28,870 nucleotides of DNA from an uncultured Clostridia bacterium (GTDB lineage: Bacteria > Bacillota > Clostridia > TANB77 > CAG-508): NCBI GenBank assembly GCA_934120675.1, contig CAKOUU010000019.1, positions 1 through 28,870 of the forward strand. The letters run 5' to 3'. Under the pieces are notes generated by a model. It searched no databases and was not told the origin of the DNA. It was given only the letters and a program-made list of their open reading frames with translations. Both the position numbers and the translations under genes were made by a program. Positions 1 through 8,173 of this stretch are shown piece by piece (the stretch's first letter is position 1; each line of letters starts with the position of its first letter).

Positions 1-482
1 CGTTTAAGTCCATTTACTTTATCTGTTATTTTTATAAGTATTTTTACTTTTCCATTTTCTATTTTTTCTGTTTCATACTCAAATTCTAATGTACTTATAT
101 CAAATTCTGTTTTGCTTATTTCTAACTTCTGGTTTACTATAAACCTGCCTGTAATGTCATTTTTATTCATTACCACCATTTTCCCGTCTAATGATGCATC
201 TTCTTTTATTGTTGGACTATAATCACTTGAAATTACTGTATTTATCCAGTCTTGTGTTACATCATCTAAACTCGCTTTTCCTTCTTTATCCACCTGTAAT
301 TCATTTAATGCTAGTGTCAATTGTTCTTGCATTTCTGATTGCACATGTGCCTTTTTTGCTTGTTTTACTCTTGCAAATAAACCATTTTCTCCGCCTAATG
401 TGGCTATTGTTATTCCTGATAAAATTAATAATATGATAATTGTTATAATAAGTGCTACTAGTGTGATTCCTTTATTTTTCAT
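1..482 (-). CDS. Type IV pilin-like prepilin (truncated by window edge)
   Basis: The minus-strand frame starts at an ATG at 480-482 behind a GGAGG ribosome site (489-493) and stays open to the window edge, giving 160 codons with no stop. The product begins MKNKGITLVALIITIIILLI: a short basic leader, a Gly-Ile-Thr-Leu cleavage region and a hydrophobic helix of about 20 residues, followed by GENGLF and a polar amphipathic stretch. This is the class III prepilin signature of type II secretion pseudopilins and type IV pilins. Such proteins are cleaved by a prepilin peptidase and sit in the cytoplasmic membrane or polymerise into a fibre. The C-terminal half is rich in charged residues and has no motif I recognise. 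No other pilus genes are in view, so the specific role is unknown. Confidence 0.85.
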   Translation of the reverse strand, partial: MKNKGITLVALIITIIILLILSGITIATLGGENGLFARVKQAKKAHVQSEMQEQLTLALNELQVDKEGKASLDDVTQDWINTVISSDYSPTIKEDASLDGKMVVMNKNDITGRFIVNQKLEISKTEFDISTLEFEYETEKIENGKVKILIKITDKVNGLK

Positions 483-520
483 TTGTATTCCTCCCATCTT
501 TTATATCACAAATGGTAACA

Positions 521-555
521 CTTTTGAGAAGTTTTGTCAACTCTTTTGAGTTAAC
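521..555. promoter_or_regulatory. Candidate operator: repeated CTTTTGAG with inverted repeat
   Basis: CTTTTGAG occurs at 521 and 543, that is 22 bp (about two helical turns) apart. The second copy lies in an imperfect palindrome, GTCAACTC-TTTT-GAGTTAAC (536-555, 7 of 8 pairs). It lies between the divergent prepilin and Xre genes, so it could be an operator of the small Xre repressor. This is inferred from layout. Confidence 0.35.
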
Positions 556-596
556 TTTATTGTACCTTATTTGTTATACTGTTATCAGGTGATTAT

Positions 597-839
597 ATGT
601 ATTTAAGTTCAGCAGTAAGAAAAAGAATTGATGAATTATGTAATGAAAGAAAGATTACAATAAACAAATTGTGCACTATATGTGGAATTACTCAATCCAC
701 TTTAGCTAATATAAATGCTAGACCTAATACAAATTTTAATATTTTAACAATAATGAGGATTTGTAGAGGATTAGAAATTAGTTTTACTGATTTTTTTGAT
801 TCCCCATTATTTGATATTAGTAATATAGATGACGATTAA
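597..839 (+). CDS. Small Xre/Cro-family HTH regulator
   Basis: An 80-residue protein that is almost entirely a Cro/C1-type helix-turn-helix. A first helix around residues 5-18 leads to ITINKLCTICGITQSTLANI (about 21-40), then a helix with TIMRICRGLEISFTDFF (52-68), the usual last helices of the Xre fold. The tail is acidic (DISNIDDD). It is a stand-alone DNA-binding repressor or activator in the cytoplasm, divergent from the prepilin gene with a candidate operator between them. Single-domain Xre proteins of 65-80 residues are common in Clostridia. The target is unknown. Confidence 0.85.
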   Translation: MYLSSAVRKRIDELCNERKITINKLCTICGITQSTLANINARPNTNFNILTIMRICRGLEISFTDFFDSPLFDISNIDDD

Positions 840-866
840 AAAACAGATTTTTAAAATCTGTTTTTA
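838..866. terminator. Intrinsic terminator between converging genes
   Basis: AAACAGATTTT (841-851) pairs perfectly with AAAATCTGTTT (853-863), flanked by A and T runs. It can terminate the Xre gene on the plus strand and act in reverse for the permease remnant. Confidence 0.8.
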
Positions 867-935
867 TTTATCTCATTATTTATTTTTTATCAATATTAAT
901 ATAATAATGTGTATATATTTGTTCTTACATTTTCA

Positions 936-1959
936 CTACTTAAAGCAAATTTGTATAATTTGAATTAACCCTAAAATACCCAAAATTGGATACATCAAAT
1001 TTACTAAACTAGCAAAGCCTATTCCTGAAAACAAGACTGCTGTAATACACATCAGACCAGAAACAACATTAAAAGTTCTTTTATTATCAGTAATATTTTT
1101 TAAAAATCCTATTCCTAGAGAAATTGCAGTTGTAAAAATTGAAATCAATATAATTCCACCATATATTTTCTTTATTCCCGGCCATATTTGGCTTATTGCA
1201 TATACTGCAGGCATTTGCAGTTGTTTTATATCTATATCTACATTTATTAAAAATAAAAATACCGTTATCAATAAAATTATTACTATACCACTTACAATTA
1301 TAGAAATATATTTTATGTTTTTAGGCTTCTTTATAAGTTCTTTTATTGATATTAAAACTGGTATAAGCAATACACAATTATAGCTTGCATATAATATGCT
1401 TGTTATAAACCAATTTTCAAATATCTTTTCTCCTTTTTGTGCTATCAAATAATTATTTAAATTCATAAAATCAATATTTTTTAGGTTACTTATCCCGTAT
1501 TCCTAAAACCACTACTATTAATATTGGAATTAATATTTCATTTATTTTTACAATTCCATTTATATTAGTTTTGAATAAAATGAAGCATAAAATTGCTAAA
1601 ATGCTACTTCCTAATATGCTGTTTAAATTTATTTCTTGCTCCAAATATGCTCCAAATCCTGCTATCATTATATAAAAAGATACTAAAATGAAAATGTTTA
1701 TAACTGCATTTGCAAATTCCTTTAGTCTTTCATTTTTCATAAAAACATTTAAAAATTCTTTATAATTTTTTATATTATTTTTTTCTAATATTTTGAATGT
1801 TTTATATATTGTAAATCCTATTATGCTCCCTGATACAATAATTCCTAGCATTCCCTTTATTCCATACGAAAAGAAAAATGTATAAATTTCTTGCCCTGAT
1901 GCAAAACCTGCACCTATCAAAGTTCCAATTATAACAAATACTACCTTTAAAATACTCAT
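936..1959 (-). pseudogene. YkvI-family membrane permease, frameshifted
   Basis: Two minus-strand frames together make one protein. The first part (1959 down to about 1500) begins MSILKVVFVIIGTLIGAGFASGQEI, whose IGAGFASGQE motif is diagnostic for YkvI-type transporters of the APC-like superfamily. It runs through about five membrane helices, then reaches a stop at 1486. The second part continues in the next frame through GISNLKNIDFMNLNNY and about five more helices to 936. Joined, the length is close to 340 residues, the normal size of the family. The frame changes near 1497-1503 (around GGAATACGGG); removing one base would restore the reading. I prefer the ATG at 1959 over a TTG at 1980 because the GAAGGG ribosome site lies between them. 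It may be a true pseudogene or a sequencing indel. Substrate unknown. Confidence 0.8.
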
Positions 1960-2100
1960 AAAAAGTTTTGATCCCTTCAAAATTTTATATATTTATTAAA
2001 CGTTACTGAATACTATTTTGTAATGTTTTCATGAATATATGTTTTTGTGATTTTTGAATGTAATAGAAGCAATATTAAAATTTCTTAAAATTATCATAAA

Positions 2101-2130
2101 TTAAAAAGCCCCATATTATTTTATGGGACT
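2101..2130 (-). terminator. Intrinsic terminator of the ABC operon
   Basis: On the minus strand AGTCCCAT pairs with ATGGGGCT (one G-T pair) and is followed by TTTTTAA, just after the stop codon at 2147. Confidence 0.85.
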
Positions 2131-2146
2131 TGCTTTATAAATATTC

Positions 2147-3760
2147 TTATTTTTTTCTTCTTCTATTAGCCCAAACTATAATTCCTGCTACTATTATTAA
2201 TAGTGGAACAGCAGTTATAATTGCTAATATTATTCTGTTTTCTTGTTCTGTTGCTGTATATGTTACAGCTCCTGTGCTCTTTCTTACTGTAATGTCTTCT
2301 TCTCTATCTGATAAGTATGCAATTGAGTTTAAAACTAAATCTTTGTTTTGTCTATATGCTATCATTGGTGTTTGTGTAGATTGTGTTAATTGATAGTCTG
2401 ATACGAAGTAATTTTCTCCATATATAATTAATTTTGATTTTACTTCTTTTGTATTAGTTTCGTCGTTTGCTTCTGATATTGTTTTATCAAATTGAGCTCC
2501 AACTAAGAAATTTCCTTTTGATTCTCCATCTTGTGCTGAATCTGCATTGTTTTCAAAGTTTGTTCTAAAATATGCATTTTCACTTGTTCTTATTAATTCA
2601 GTTTTTGTTGTATTTAAATTCTTTAATTCATCATCACTTACAACATTTATTTTTGTTGCATTAATAAATATAACACCTTCTGAATTATATAATTTATTTG
2701 TTGCATCTGCATATTGTATCTCTGGCATAATTAAGTCTGGTGAATTTGATACCATCTTACTTGAATCTGTTTCTCTTATTATTCCTATTTCAAATGGTTG
2801 AACTCCATATAATGCTAATATTTTATTTACATTTGGTAAATCTTGTTGTTTTGCAACTGCTGCATTTAACCATAAGATGTTTCCACCTTTATTTATATAA
2901 TCTGTTATTGCTGTTGTTGCAACATCGTCAAAATCTTTATTTGGTGTTGCAATTACTAATGTTGTACAATCATCAGGAACTTTTCCTGTTGATAAGATGT
3001 CCAATGTTTCTACTTCATTTACTTCATTTTGTAAATACATATTTAAATATTGCATTCCACTTGTTAATGTGAATGAACTATACCCATTTAAGAAATATAC
3101 TTTTGGTAATTTTTCTACAGATACTGATCTAATTGCTGCTGTTAGTTTTTCTTCTGCAACATTTACTGATGAACCTGATGTTGCATCATATGTTGTTAAA
3201 TCACTTGATGCTAGTACTTTGTATCTGCTTCCTGCTTCTACTATAATCCCTTGACTTGATGTTTCTATTCCATATTTTTGTACTAAGTCTGGTCTGTCTT
3301 CGGCTTTTACAGCTTCTACTTTTATTTTGTCATTTACTTTTGTGTATTGTTTTGCTAGATCCAATGTTGAATCATCATCTGAGTATCCTACAAAATAAAT
3401 GTTGATGTCTTTGTCTATGTCTTTTACTTTATCTTTACTTTCACTTGTTAGTGTAAATAATTTATCTTCTGTTAGGTCTATTGGTGTTAAATTAAGTTTT
3501 TGCATTAAAACACTAACTCCTATAAAGAATGCAAGTATTATTACTACTAGTAAAAATGTTTTTGTTCCATTTATTAACCATTTTTTCTTTATTGTTTCTA
3601 TAAATTTATTTGGTTTTTCTGACTTTTCTTTTTTTGATTTTTTGTCTTTTTTGCTTGATTTTTCTTTTTGCTCTTTTTTGTTTACTTTTTCTGTCTTATT
3701 TTCTTGGTCTTTTTTATTTATTTTTTTAGTCTTGTTATCTTCTTTCACTTTTTTTATCAT
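2147..3760 (-). CDS. GldG-like ABC transporter auxiliary protein
   Basis: The product has 537 residues from the ATG at 3760, which has AGGAAAGG at the right distance. An upstream TTG at 3793 has no clear ribosome site. About 60 N-terminal residues are extremely lysine- and glutamate-rich and must be cytoplasmic. A membrane helix follows (about 67-86, FLLVVIILAFFIGVSVLMQ), then LTEDKLFTLTSESKDKVKDI, the typical start of the extracytoplasmic GldG/ABC_transp_aux domain, with a C-terminal helix (LAIITAVPLLIIVAGIIVWA) ending RRRKK. It is the third gene of the ABC operon and ends at a strong terminator. Family knowledge: GldG-type proteins partner with a GldF permease and GldA ATPase. In non-gliding bacteria the substrate is unknown. 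The lysine-rich extension is longer than I expect for the family. Confidence 0.85.
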   Translation of the reverse strand: MIKKVKEDNKTKKINKKDQENKTEKVNKKEQKEKSSKKDKKSKKEKSEKPNKFIETIKKKWLINGTKTFLLVVIILAFFIGVSVLMQKLNLTPIDLTEDKLFTLTSESKDKVKDIDKDINIYFVGYSDDDSTLDLAKQYTKVNDKIKVEAVKAEDRPDLVQKYGIETSSQGIIVEAGSRYKVLASSDLTTYDATSGSSVNVAEEKLTAAIRSVSVEKLPKVYFLNGYSSFTLTSGMQYLNMYLQNEVNEVETLDILSTGKVPDDCTTLVIATPNKDFDDVATTAITDYINKGGNILWLNAAVAKQQDLPNVNKILALYGVQPFEIGIIRETDSSKMVSNSPDLIMPEIQYADATNKLYNSEGVIFINATKINVVSDDELKNLNTTKTELIRTSENAYFRTNFENNADSAQDGESKGNFLVGAQFDKTISEANDETNTKEVKSKLIIYGENYFVSDYQLTQSTQTPMIAYRQNKDLVLNSIAYLSDREEDITVRKSTGAVTYTATEQENRIILAIITAVPLLIIVAGIIVWANRRRKK

Positions 3761-3805
3761 TCCTTTCCTAAAAGTTATAAATTTGTTGTTCAAATTTATT
3801 CTTTA

Positions 3806-4492
3806 CTATTTTACACTTTTTCTTCTTTGCATTACTGTTATTGTTAATAATATACAAGTAACTGTAAATGCTAAAAATGTAACTGTATCTCCTATGTCAA
3901 TTTGTCCTTGTGTATATTTATAAAACATATTTATGAAAGAATAACTTTCTAAGCTTGAATTAAATTCTGGTAAAACCCAAGTTATTATAAAAAATCCTAT
4001 TGAGATTATTCCTGCTATTATTTGGTTCTCTGTTATACTTGATGTTAACATACCAAATGATATATATGACATTACAAATAATAAAAATCCTAGTAATGTT
4101 GCAAATGTTGTTGTTAATTTTGGCATACCATAATGGCATAAAATACCAAAGTACATAAATGTGCATAATTCTGTAATTAGCACTATTAATAATGCTGCTA
4201 TAAATTTACCTAAAACTACTTTCGTTATGCTTATAGGTGATGTTAATAATAATTGTTCAGTTCCTGTTTTTCTTTCTTCAGAAAATGACCTCATTGTTAG
4301 TAATGGTATTATAAATGCTAAAACTAGTATTGTAGGTAATGTGTAGTAGATGTATTCAAAGTTAACATTTCCATAACCTATTACACTAAAATAAAATGAT
4401 ATACTAAATGCTATTAAAAATACTCCAATAAATATGTATCCAATTGGTGTATAAAAATATGATTTAAATTCTTTTTTGATGACTGCCCACAT
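3806..4492 (-). CDS. ABC-2 type permease (GldF-like)
   Basis: A 228-residue integral membrane protein with six predicted helices. The region LLTMRSFSEERKTGTEQLLLTSPISITKVVLGKF (about 65-98) is the cytoplasmic loop characteristic of ABC-2/NosY-type permeases. Its start codon overlaps the stop of the ATPase gene by one base (TAATG), so translation is probably coupled. The GldG-like gene follows. Together the three genes make a GldA-GldF-GldG type exporter complex in the cytoplasmic membrane. Confidence 0.9.
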   Translation of the reverse strand: MWAVIKKEFKSYFYTPIGYIFIGVFLIAFSISFYFSVIGYGNVNFEYIYYTLPTILVLAFIIPLLTMRSFSEERKTGTEQLLLTSPISITKVVLGKFIAALLIVLITELCTFMYFGILCHYGMPKLTTTFATLLGFLLFVMSYISFGMLTSSITENQIIAGIISIGFFIITWVLPEFNSSLESYSFINMFYKYTQGQIDIGDTVTFLAFTVTCILLTITVMQRRKSVK

Positions 4493-5433
4493 TATTTTTC
4501 TCCTCCTTCTATTAACTTCATAAATGCATCTTCTAGTGTTGTATCTGCTTTCTTCATTTCAAATATTGTGATGTTTTCTTTTGCAAATTCATTAAACACT
4601 ATTTTTCTTAAATCAACATCTTTATCTGATTCTAATGCATATTGTTTTGTACCATCTTCATTTTCTTTTATTAGTTTGATTTCTTTGATTTCTGGTATTG
4701 TTTCTTTTATCGTTTCCATTTTGTTTTCTGTATCTTCTACTGTTACAAATGTTGTGTTATTACTTGCTACTTTTTTCTCTAAATTTTCAGGTGTGTCTAC
4801 AGCAACTATTTTTCCTTTATTAATTATTATAACTTTATTACATATTTGACTAACTTCAGATAATATGTGTGAGCTTAGTATTACTGTATGTGTTTTTCCT
4901 AATTCTTTAATTAATGCTCTTATTTCTGTTATTTGTTTTGGATCTAAGCCTACTGTTGGTTCGTCTAATATAAGGATTTTTGGTTCTCCAACTAATGCTC
5001 CTGCCATGCTTACTCTTTGTTTGTATCCTCTTGATAAGTTACGAGTTAGCTTCTTTTCTACATCTTTTAGTCCTGTTTGTTCAATAATTTTTTCAACTTT
5101 TTCTTTTCTTGTTTTTCTGTCTACTTTTTTTAATTCAGCCATGTATGTTACAAATTCTTTTACTGTTAGGTCTGAATATAATGGAACTCCTTCTGGCATA
5201 TATCCTATTTGTGATTTTGCTTTTCTTGGTCTTTTTGATATATCGTATCCGTTTATTACTATTTCTCCTTCTGTTGGTTCGATATATCCTGTTATCATGT
5301 TCATTGTTGTACTTTTTCCTGCTCCATTTGGTCCAAGTAGTCCTATTATTTCACCTTCTTCTATTTTGAAGCTGATATTATCTACGGCAGTAAAGCTTCC
5401 GTATTTTTTTGTGATGTTTTTTACTTCAATCAC
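4492..5433 (-). CDS. ABC transporter ATPase (GldA-like)
   Basis: A 313-residue nucleotide-binding subunit. Walker A is GPNGAGKST (about 34-42), the signature is LSRGYKQR (133-140), Walker B is ILILDEPT with the catalytic Glu near 158, and the switch His is in SSHIL (about 189). The last 100 residues form the regulatory tail common in ABC-2 exporters. The start is GTG (5431-5433) behind a strong AGGAGG. It is the first gene of the operon with the permease and the GldG-like protein, and powers export of an unknown substrate. Confidence 0.95.
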   Translation of the reverse strand: MIEVKNITKKYGSFTAVDNISFKIEEGEIIGLLGPNGAGKSTTMNMITGYIEPTEGEIVINGYDISKRPRKAKSQIGYMPEGVPLYSDLTVKEFVTYMAELKKVDRKTRKEKVEKIIEQTGLKDVEKKLTRNLSRGYKQRVSMAGALVGEPKILILDEPTVGLDPKQITEIRALIKELGKTHTVILSSHILSEVSQICNKVIIINKGKIVAVDTPENLEKKVASNNTTFVTVEDTENKMETIKETIPEIKEIKLIKENEDGTKQYALESDKDVDLRKIVFNEFAKENITIFEMKKADTTLEDAFMKLIEGGEK

Positions 5434-5492
5434 GAGAAATTCCTCCTTACATTTTATTTTCCGTAAGACTTTCGTCTTGCTTTGTTGTTACT

Positions 5493-5521
5493 ATAATATC
5501 ATTTTGTTTTTTTATTGTAAA
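5493..5521 (-). promoter_or_regulatory. Promoter of the ABC operon
   Basis: Reading the minus strand: -35 TTTACA (5516-5521), 17-bp spacer, -10 TATTAT (5493-5498). The leader then holds a small AAGAC-GAAA-GTCTT hairpin (5465-5478) before the GTG start at 5433. Confidence 0.65.
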
Positions 5522-5640
5522 GCTTTTCACAAAGATTTCACATTACGGAAATACATTGTTTAGATTTTTTATTATTCACTTTTAGATTTTTGGTTTTTTC
5601 AGAATTCCTGGAATTTTTTGTACTTTTTTCTTATTTTTCA

Positions 5641-5669
5641 TTGACATAGTTATTTTTTTGTGTTATTAT
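5641..5669 (+). promoter_or_regulatory. Promoter of tRNA-Arg
   Basis: TTGACA (5641-5646), a 17-bp spacer and TATTAT (5664-5669), about 20 bp before the tRNA 5' end. Confidence 0.75.
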
Positions 5670-5689
5670 AGTTATTGTTCAAACGTTAT

Positions 5690-5766
5690 GGGTCAATAGC
5701 TCAGTTGGATAGAGCACACGCCTTCTAAGCGTGGGGTCGGGGGTTCGAATCCCTCTTGGCCCACCA
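5690..5766 (+). tRNA. tRNA-Arg(TCT)
   Basis: A full 77-nt cloverleaf. Acceptor GGGTCAA pairs with TTGGCCC, D arm GCTC/GAGC, anticodon stem CACGC/GCGTG with loop CTTCTAA (anticodon TCT at 5724-5726), T arm GGGGG/CCCTC around TTCGAAT, and an encoded CCA. It reads AGA codons, which are frequent in this AT-rich genome. Confidence 0.97.
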
Positions 5767-5778
5767 GAGTTTTGTATT

Positions 5779-5808
5779 AGAGAACGATTTAAATCGTTCT
5801 CTTTTTTT
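5779..5808 (+). terminator. Intrinsic terminator of tRNA-Arg
   Basis: A perfect palindrome AGAGAACGATTT/AAATCGTTCTCT (5779-5802) followed by a T run. Confidence 0.9.
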
Positions 5809-6006
5809 ACTGTATAAATCTTTAATTTAACGGGTATAACTACTAGTGTACCATTTTTATATATTTTATTTCTTTTTATTCTTTAAATTACTGCAATTTC
5901 TTCTGTTTATGTGTAATTTTATTTCATATTACCAATTGGTTTAAATCCCCTGAATGCCTTGATATACTTTATTATGGAATTGTTGTAAATAATATGGAGG
6001 TATAAA

Positions 6007-6345
6007 ATGAAGTCTTTAAAAAAATTAGATATTGATAAAGTACTTGGAGAAGTTTTTAAAGAGTACCGTGTCAAAAATAAACTTACTCAAGAAAAAATAG
6101 CTGAAAAATTAGGAATTTCTGTAAAATATATTTCTAGAATTGAAAATGGAACTGGCGGAGTCAAAGTCGAAACACTTGTTAATTATATGAATATTTTAGG
6201 AATTTCACCTAATGTTATTTTTGAAAAATTGATTGTTAATAAAGATTTAGAAACTCAAATGGAATTAGCAAAAAAAGCTAGCAAATTGCCTAATGATAAG
6301 TTGGAATTTGTTGTTTCTGTCATTGACTTGTTAGAAAATATTTAA
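6007..6345 (+). CDS. Xre-family HTH regulator
   Basis: A 112-residue protein with a classic Cro/C1 domain at about 13-72: VFKEYRVKNKLTQEKIAEKLGISVKYISRIENG contains the recognition helix, followed by KVETLVNYMNILGISPNVIFE. The remaining 40 residues (LAKKASKLPNDKLEFVVSVIDLLENI) form a helical tail often used for dimerisation. A GGAGG site at 5997-6001 fixes the start. Upstream, ACCAATTGGT (5931-5940) is a perfect 10-bp palindrome that could be its operator. The gene stands alone between tRNA-Arg and the REP-like hairpins, so its target cannot be read from context. Confidence 0.88.
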   Translation: MKSLKKLDIDKVLGEVFKEYRVKNKLTQEKIAEKLGISVKYISRIENGTGGVKVETLVNYMNILGISPNVIFEKLIVNKDLETQMELAKKASKLPNDKLEFVVSVIDLLENI

Positions 6346-6351
6346 TTTTTT

Positions 6352-6380
6352 AGGGATTGGGGGACGGGTCTTCAATCCCT
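6352..6380 (+). repeat. REP-like hairpin, left copy
   Basis: AGGGATTG and CAATCCCT form an 8-bp stem around the GC-rich loop GGGGACGGGTCTT, followed by T-rich sequence. An inverted copy sits at 6448-6476. The GGGGACGG-type core recalls interspersed palindromes common in Clostridia. It probably also terminates the Xre gene. Confidence 0.7.
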
Positions 6381-6447
6381 AATTTTTTTTATATTACATA
6401 GAATTATTAATAATGTTCCAAAAAGGGCACAAAAGAATAAAAAAGAC

Positions 6448-6476
6448 GGGATTGAAGACCCGTCCCCCAATCCCTA
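6448..6476 (-). repeat. REP-like hairpin, right (inverted) copy
   Basis: A perfect inverted match to the hairpin at 6352-6380, next to the stop codon of the aminopeptidase. The pair lies tail to tail in the 3' space of two converging genes, a usual location for REP-type repeats. Confidence 0.7.
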
Positions 6477-6480
6477 TTTT

Positions 6481-7878
6481 TTATTCTTTCCAGAATGCTT
6501 TGTATGTTTCAAAAGCTGAATATATATCGAATTTACTTGTTACTTCATATGGTGCATGCATTGAAAGCACTGGTACTCCGCAGTCTATAACGTCTGTTCC
6601 TTTATTTGCTAGTATATATGCGATAGTTCCGCCACCACCAATGTCTACTTTTCCAAGTTCTGCTATTTGATATCTGATATCATTTTTTTCTAATACATTT
6701 CTAACCCAAGCAACGTATTCTGCGTTTGCATCTGATGCTCCTGATTTTCCTCTTGCTCCTGTGTATTTGTTTAGGCTTATTCCTTTTCCTACAAATCCTG
6801 CATTTGTTTTGTCTGATACTGATGCATAAATTGGGTCGAATCCTGCGTCAACATCTGATGATAACATTTTTGAGAAACAGAATACTTTGTCTAATAGATT
6901 TGGTCTGTTTACTCCTAATTTGTTCAACATCTCTGATATAAAGAAGTCAAACATATGTGATTCCATTCCTGTATTTCCCATACTTCCGATTTCTTCTTTA
7001 TCTGATAAAATACATACTGCTGTGTTTTTAACATTTTCTAATGTCATCATTGCTGCAAGTGATGTGTATGCACACACTTTGTCGTCTTGACCATATGCTG
7101 CAACTAATCCTGCATCAAATCCTAAACTTCTTGCTTTAAATGCTGGTATTATTTCTAATTCTGAACTTTGTAAATCTGCTTCGATTATTCCATATTTTTG
7201 ATTTAAAATATTTAAAATATTTAATTTAACTTTTTCTTTTGCATCTGTATCTTGATATGGAATACTTCCAATCAAAACTTTTAGGTCTTCACCATCGATT
7301 CCGTTTTTAAGTTTCTTTTCCATTTGTTCTTGCGCCAAATGTGGTAATAAATCTGTTATTGTAAATATTGGATCATCTTCATCTTCCCCTATATTTACTG
7401 TCATTTTTTCACCATTTGGTTTTACGATTACTCCATGGATGCTTAATGGAATTGTTGTCCATTGATATTTTTTTATTCCTCCATAGTAATGTGTTTTGAA
7501 GTATGCTAATTCTGTATCTTCATATAATGGATTTGGTTTTAAATCTAGTCTTGGTGAGTCTACATGTGAGCCAATAATATGAACTCCATTTTCTATGTTT
7601 TCTGTTCCTATTACTGCTAAATACATACTTTTTCCTCTATTTATAAAGTATATTTTGTCTCCCGGTTGTAATTTTTCGAATTCTGCTATGTCTTTGTATC
7701 CGTTTGCTTGTGCCATTTTTGTGGCTTCTACTATAAATTCTCTTTCTGTTTTTGCTTTATTTAAAAAGTTCATGTAGTCTTTTGAAAAATTGAATATTGC
7801 TTCTTTTTTTCTTGTGTCTACTGTGTTCCATCCGTTTTCTTTTTTATGAAATAGTTTTTCTTCTAAACTTTTTTCCAT
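6481..7878 (-). CDS. M18-family aspartyl/lysyl aminopeptidase
   Basis: A 465-residue cytoplasmic metallopeptidase that removes N-terminal residues from peptides in intracellular protein turnover. Motifs of the M18 family are in order: GSHVDSPRLD with a metal-binding His near 105, GQDDKVCA (about 263-270, bridging Asp), SDKEEIGSMGNTG (292-304, catalytic and metal-binding Glu), SDVDAGFDP (341-349) and VLSMHAPYE with the last His near 441. Length is normal for the family. The start ATG (7876-7878) follows AAGGAAGGA at a slightly long distance. It appears monocistronic and ends at the REP-like hairpin. Substrate preference cannot be told from sequence. Confidence 0.95.
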   Translation of the reverse strand: MEKSLEEKLFHKKENGWNTVDTRKKEAIFNFSKDYMNFLNKAKTEREFIVEATKMAQANGYKDIAEFEKLQPGDKIYFINRGKSMYLAVIGTENIENGVHIIGSHVDSPRLDLKPNPLYEDTELAYFKTHYYGGIKKYQWTTIPLSIHGVIVKPNGEKMTVNIGEDEDDPIFTITDLLPHLAQEQMEKKLKNGIDGEDLKVLIGSIPYQDTDAKEKVKLNILNILNQKYGIIEADLQSSELEIIPAFKARSLGFDAGLVAAYGQDDKVCAYTSLAAMMTLENVKNTAVCILSDKEEIGSMGNTGMESHMFDFFISEMLNKLGVNRPNLLDKVFCFSKMLSSDVDAGFDPIYASVSDKTNAGFVGKGISLNKYTGARGKSGASDANAEYVAWVRNVLEKNDIRYQIAELGKVDIGGGGTIAYILANKGTDVIDCGVPVLSMHAPYEVTSKFDIYSAFETYKAFWKE

Positions 7879-8031
7879 TTTTAATCACATTCCTTCCTTT
7901 TTTGTGTCTTTTGTTTTTTCCTAGTATATCACTTTAATCTTTATTTTTCCACCTTTTTTTGTATTTATTAATTTTTTTAGTAAATAATAGTTATAGATTT
8001 AAATTTAAAAAAAGTTTATATTGTTTTTATT

Positions 8032-8115
8032 TTTGTTAGTTATATTTTTTATTATCTCACATTAATTTTGTTCAAAAAGAAAATTTAATTCACTTAAAAA
8101 TATATAACTAACAAA
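8032..8115. repeat. 14-bp inverted repeat upstream of the oxidoreductase
   Basis: TTTGTTAGTTATAT (8032-8045) is repeated in perfect inverted form at 8102-8115, 56 bp apart, within the 295-base gap before the FAD oxidoreductase. It could be a two-site operator or a long RNA stem. No regulator gene is adjacent. Confidence 0.4.
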
Positions 8116-8173
8116 GATTTAATTATTATACTTACTCTTATAAATTATTATAAATATAAAAAGGAGATTTTTT

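Noticed and set aside
3399..3923. Plus-strand frame of 174 codons within the GldG-like and permease genes
   Set aside because: It is the antisense of two clear genes, is low-complexity Phe/Leu/Ser, and has no ribosome site.
4865..5563. Plus-strand frame of 232 codons opposite the ABC ATPase
   Set aside because: It is antisense to an ATPase with all motifs intact; composition follows from the opposite strand.
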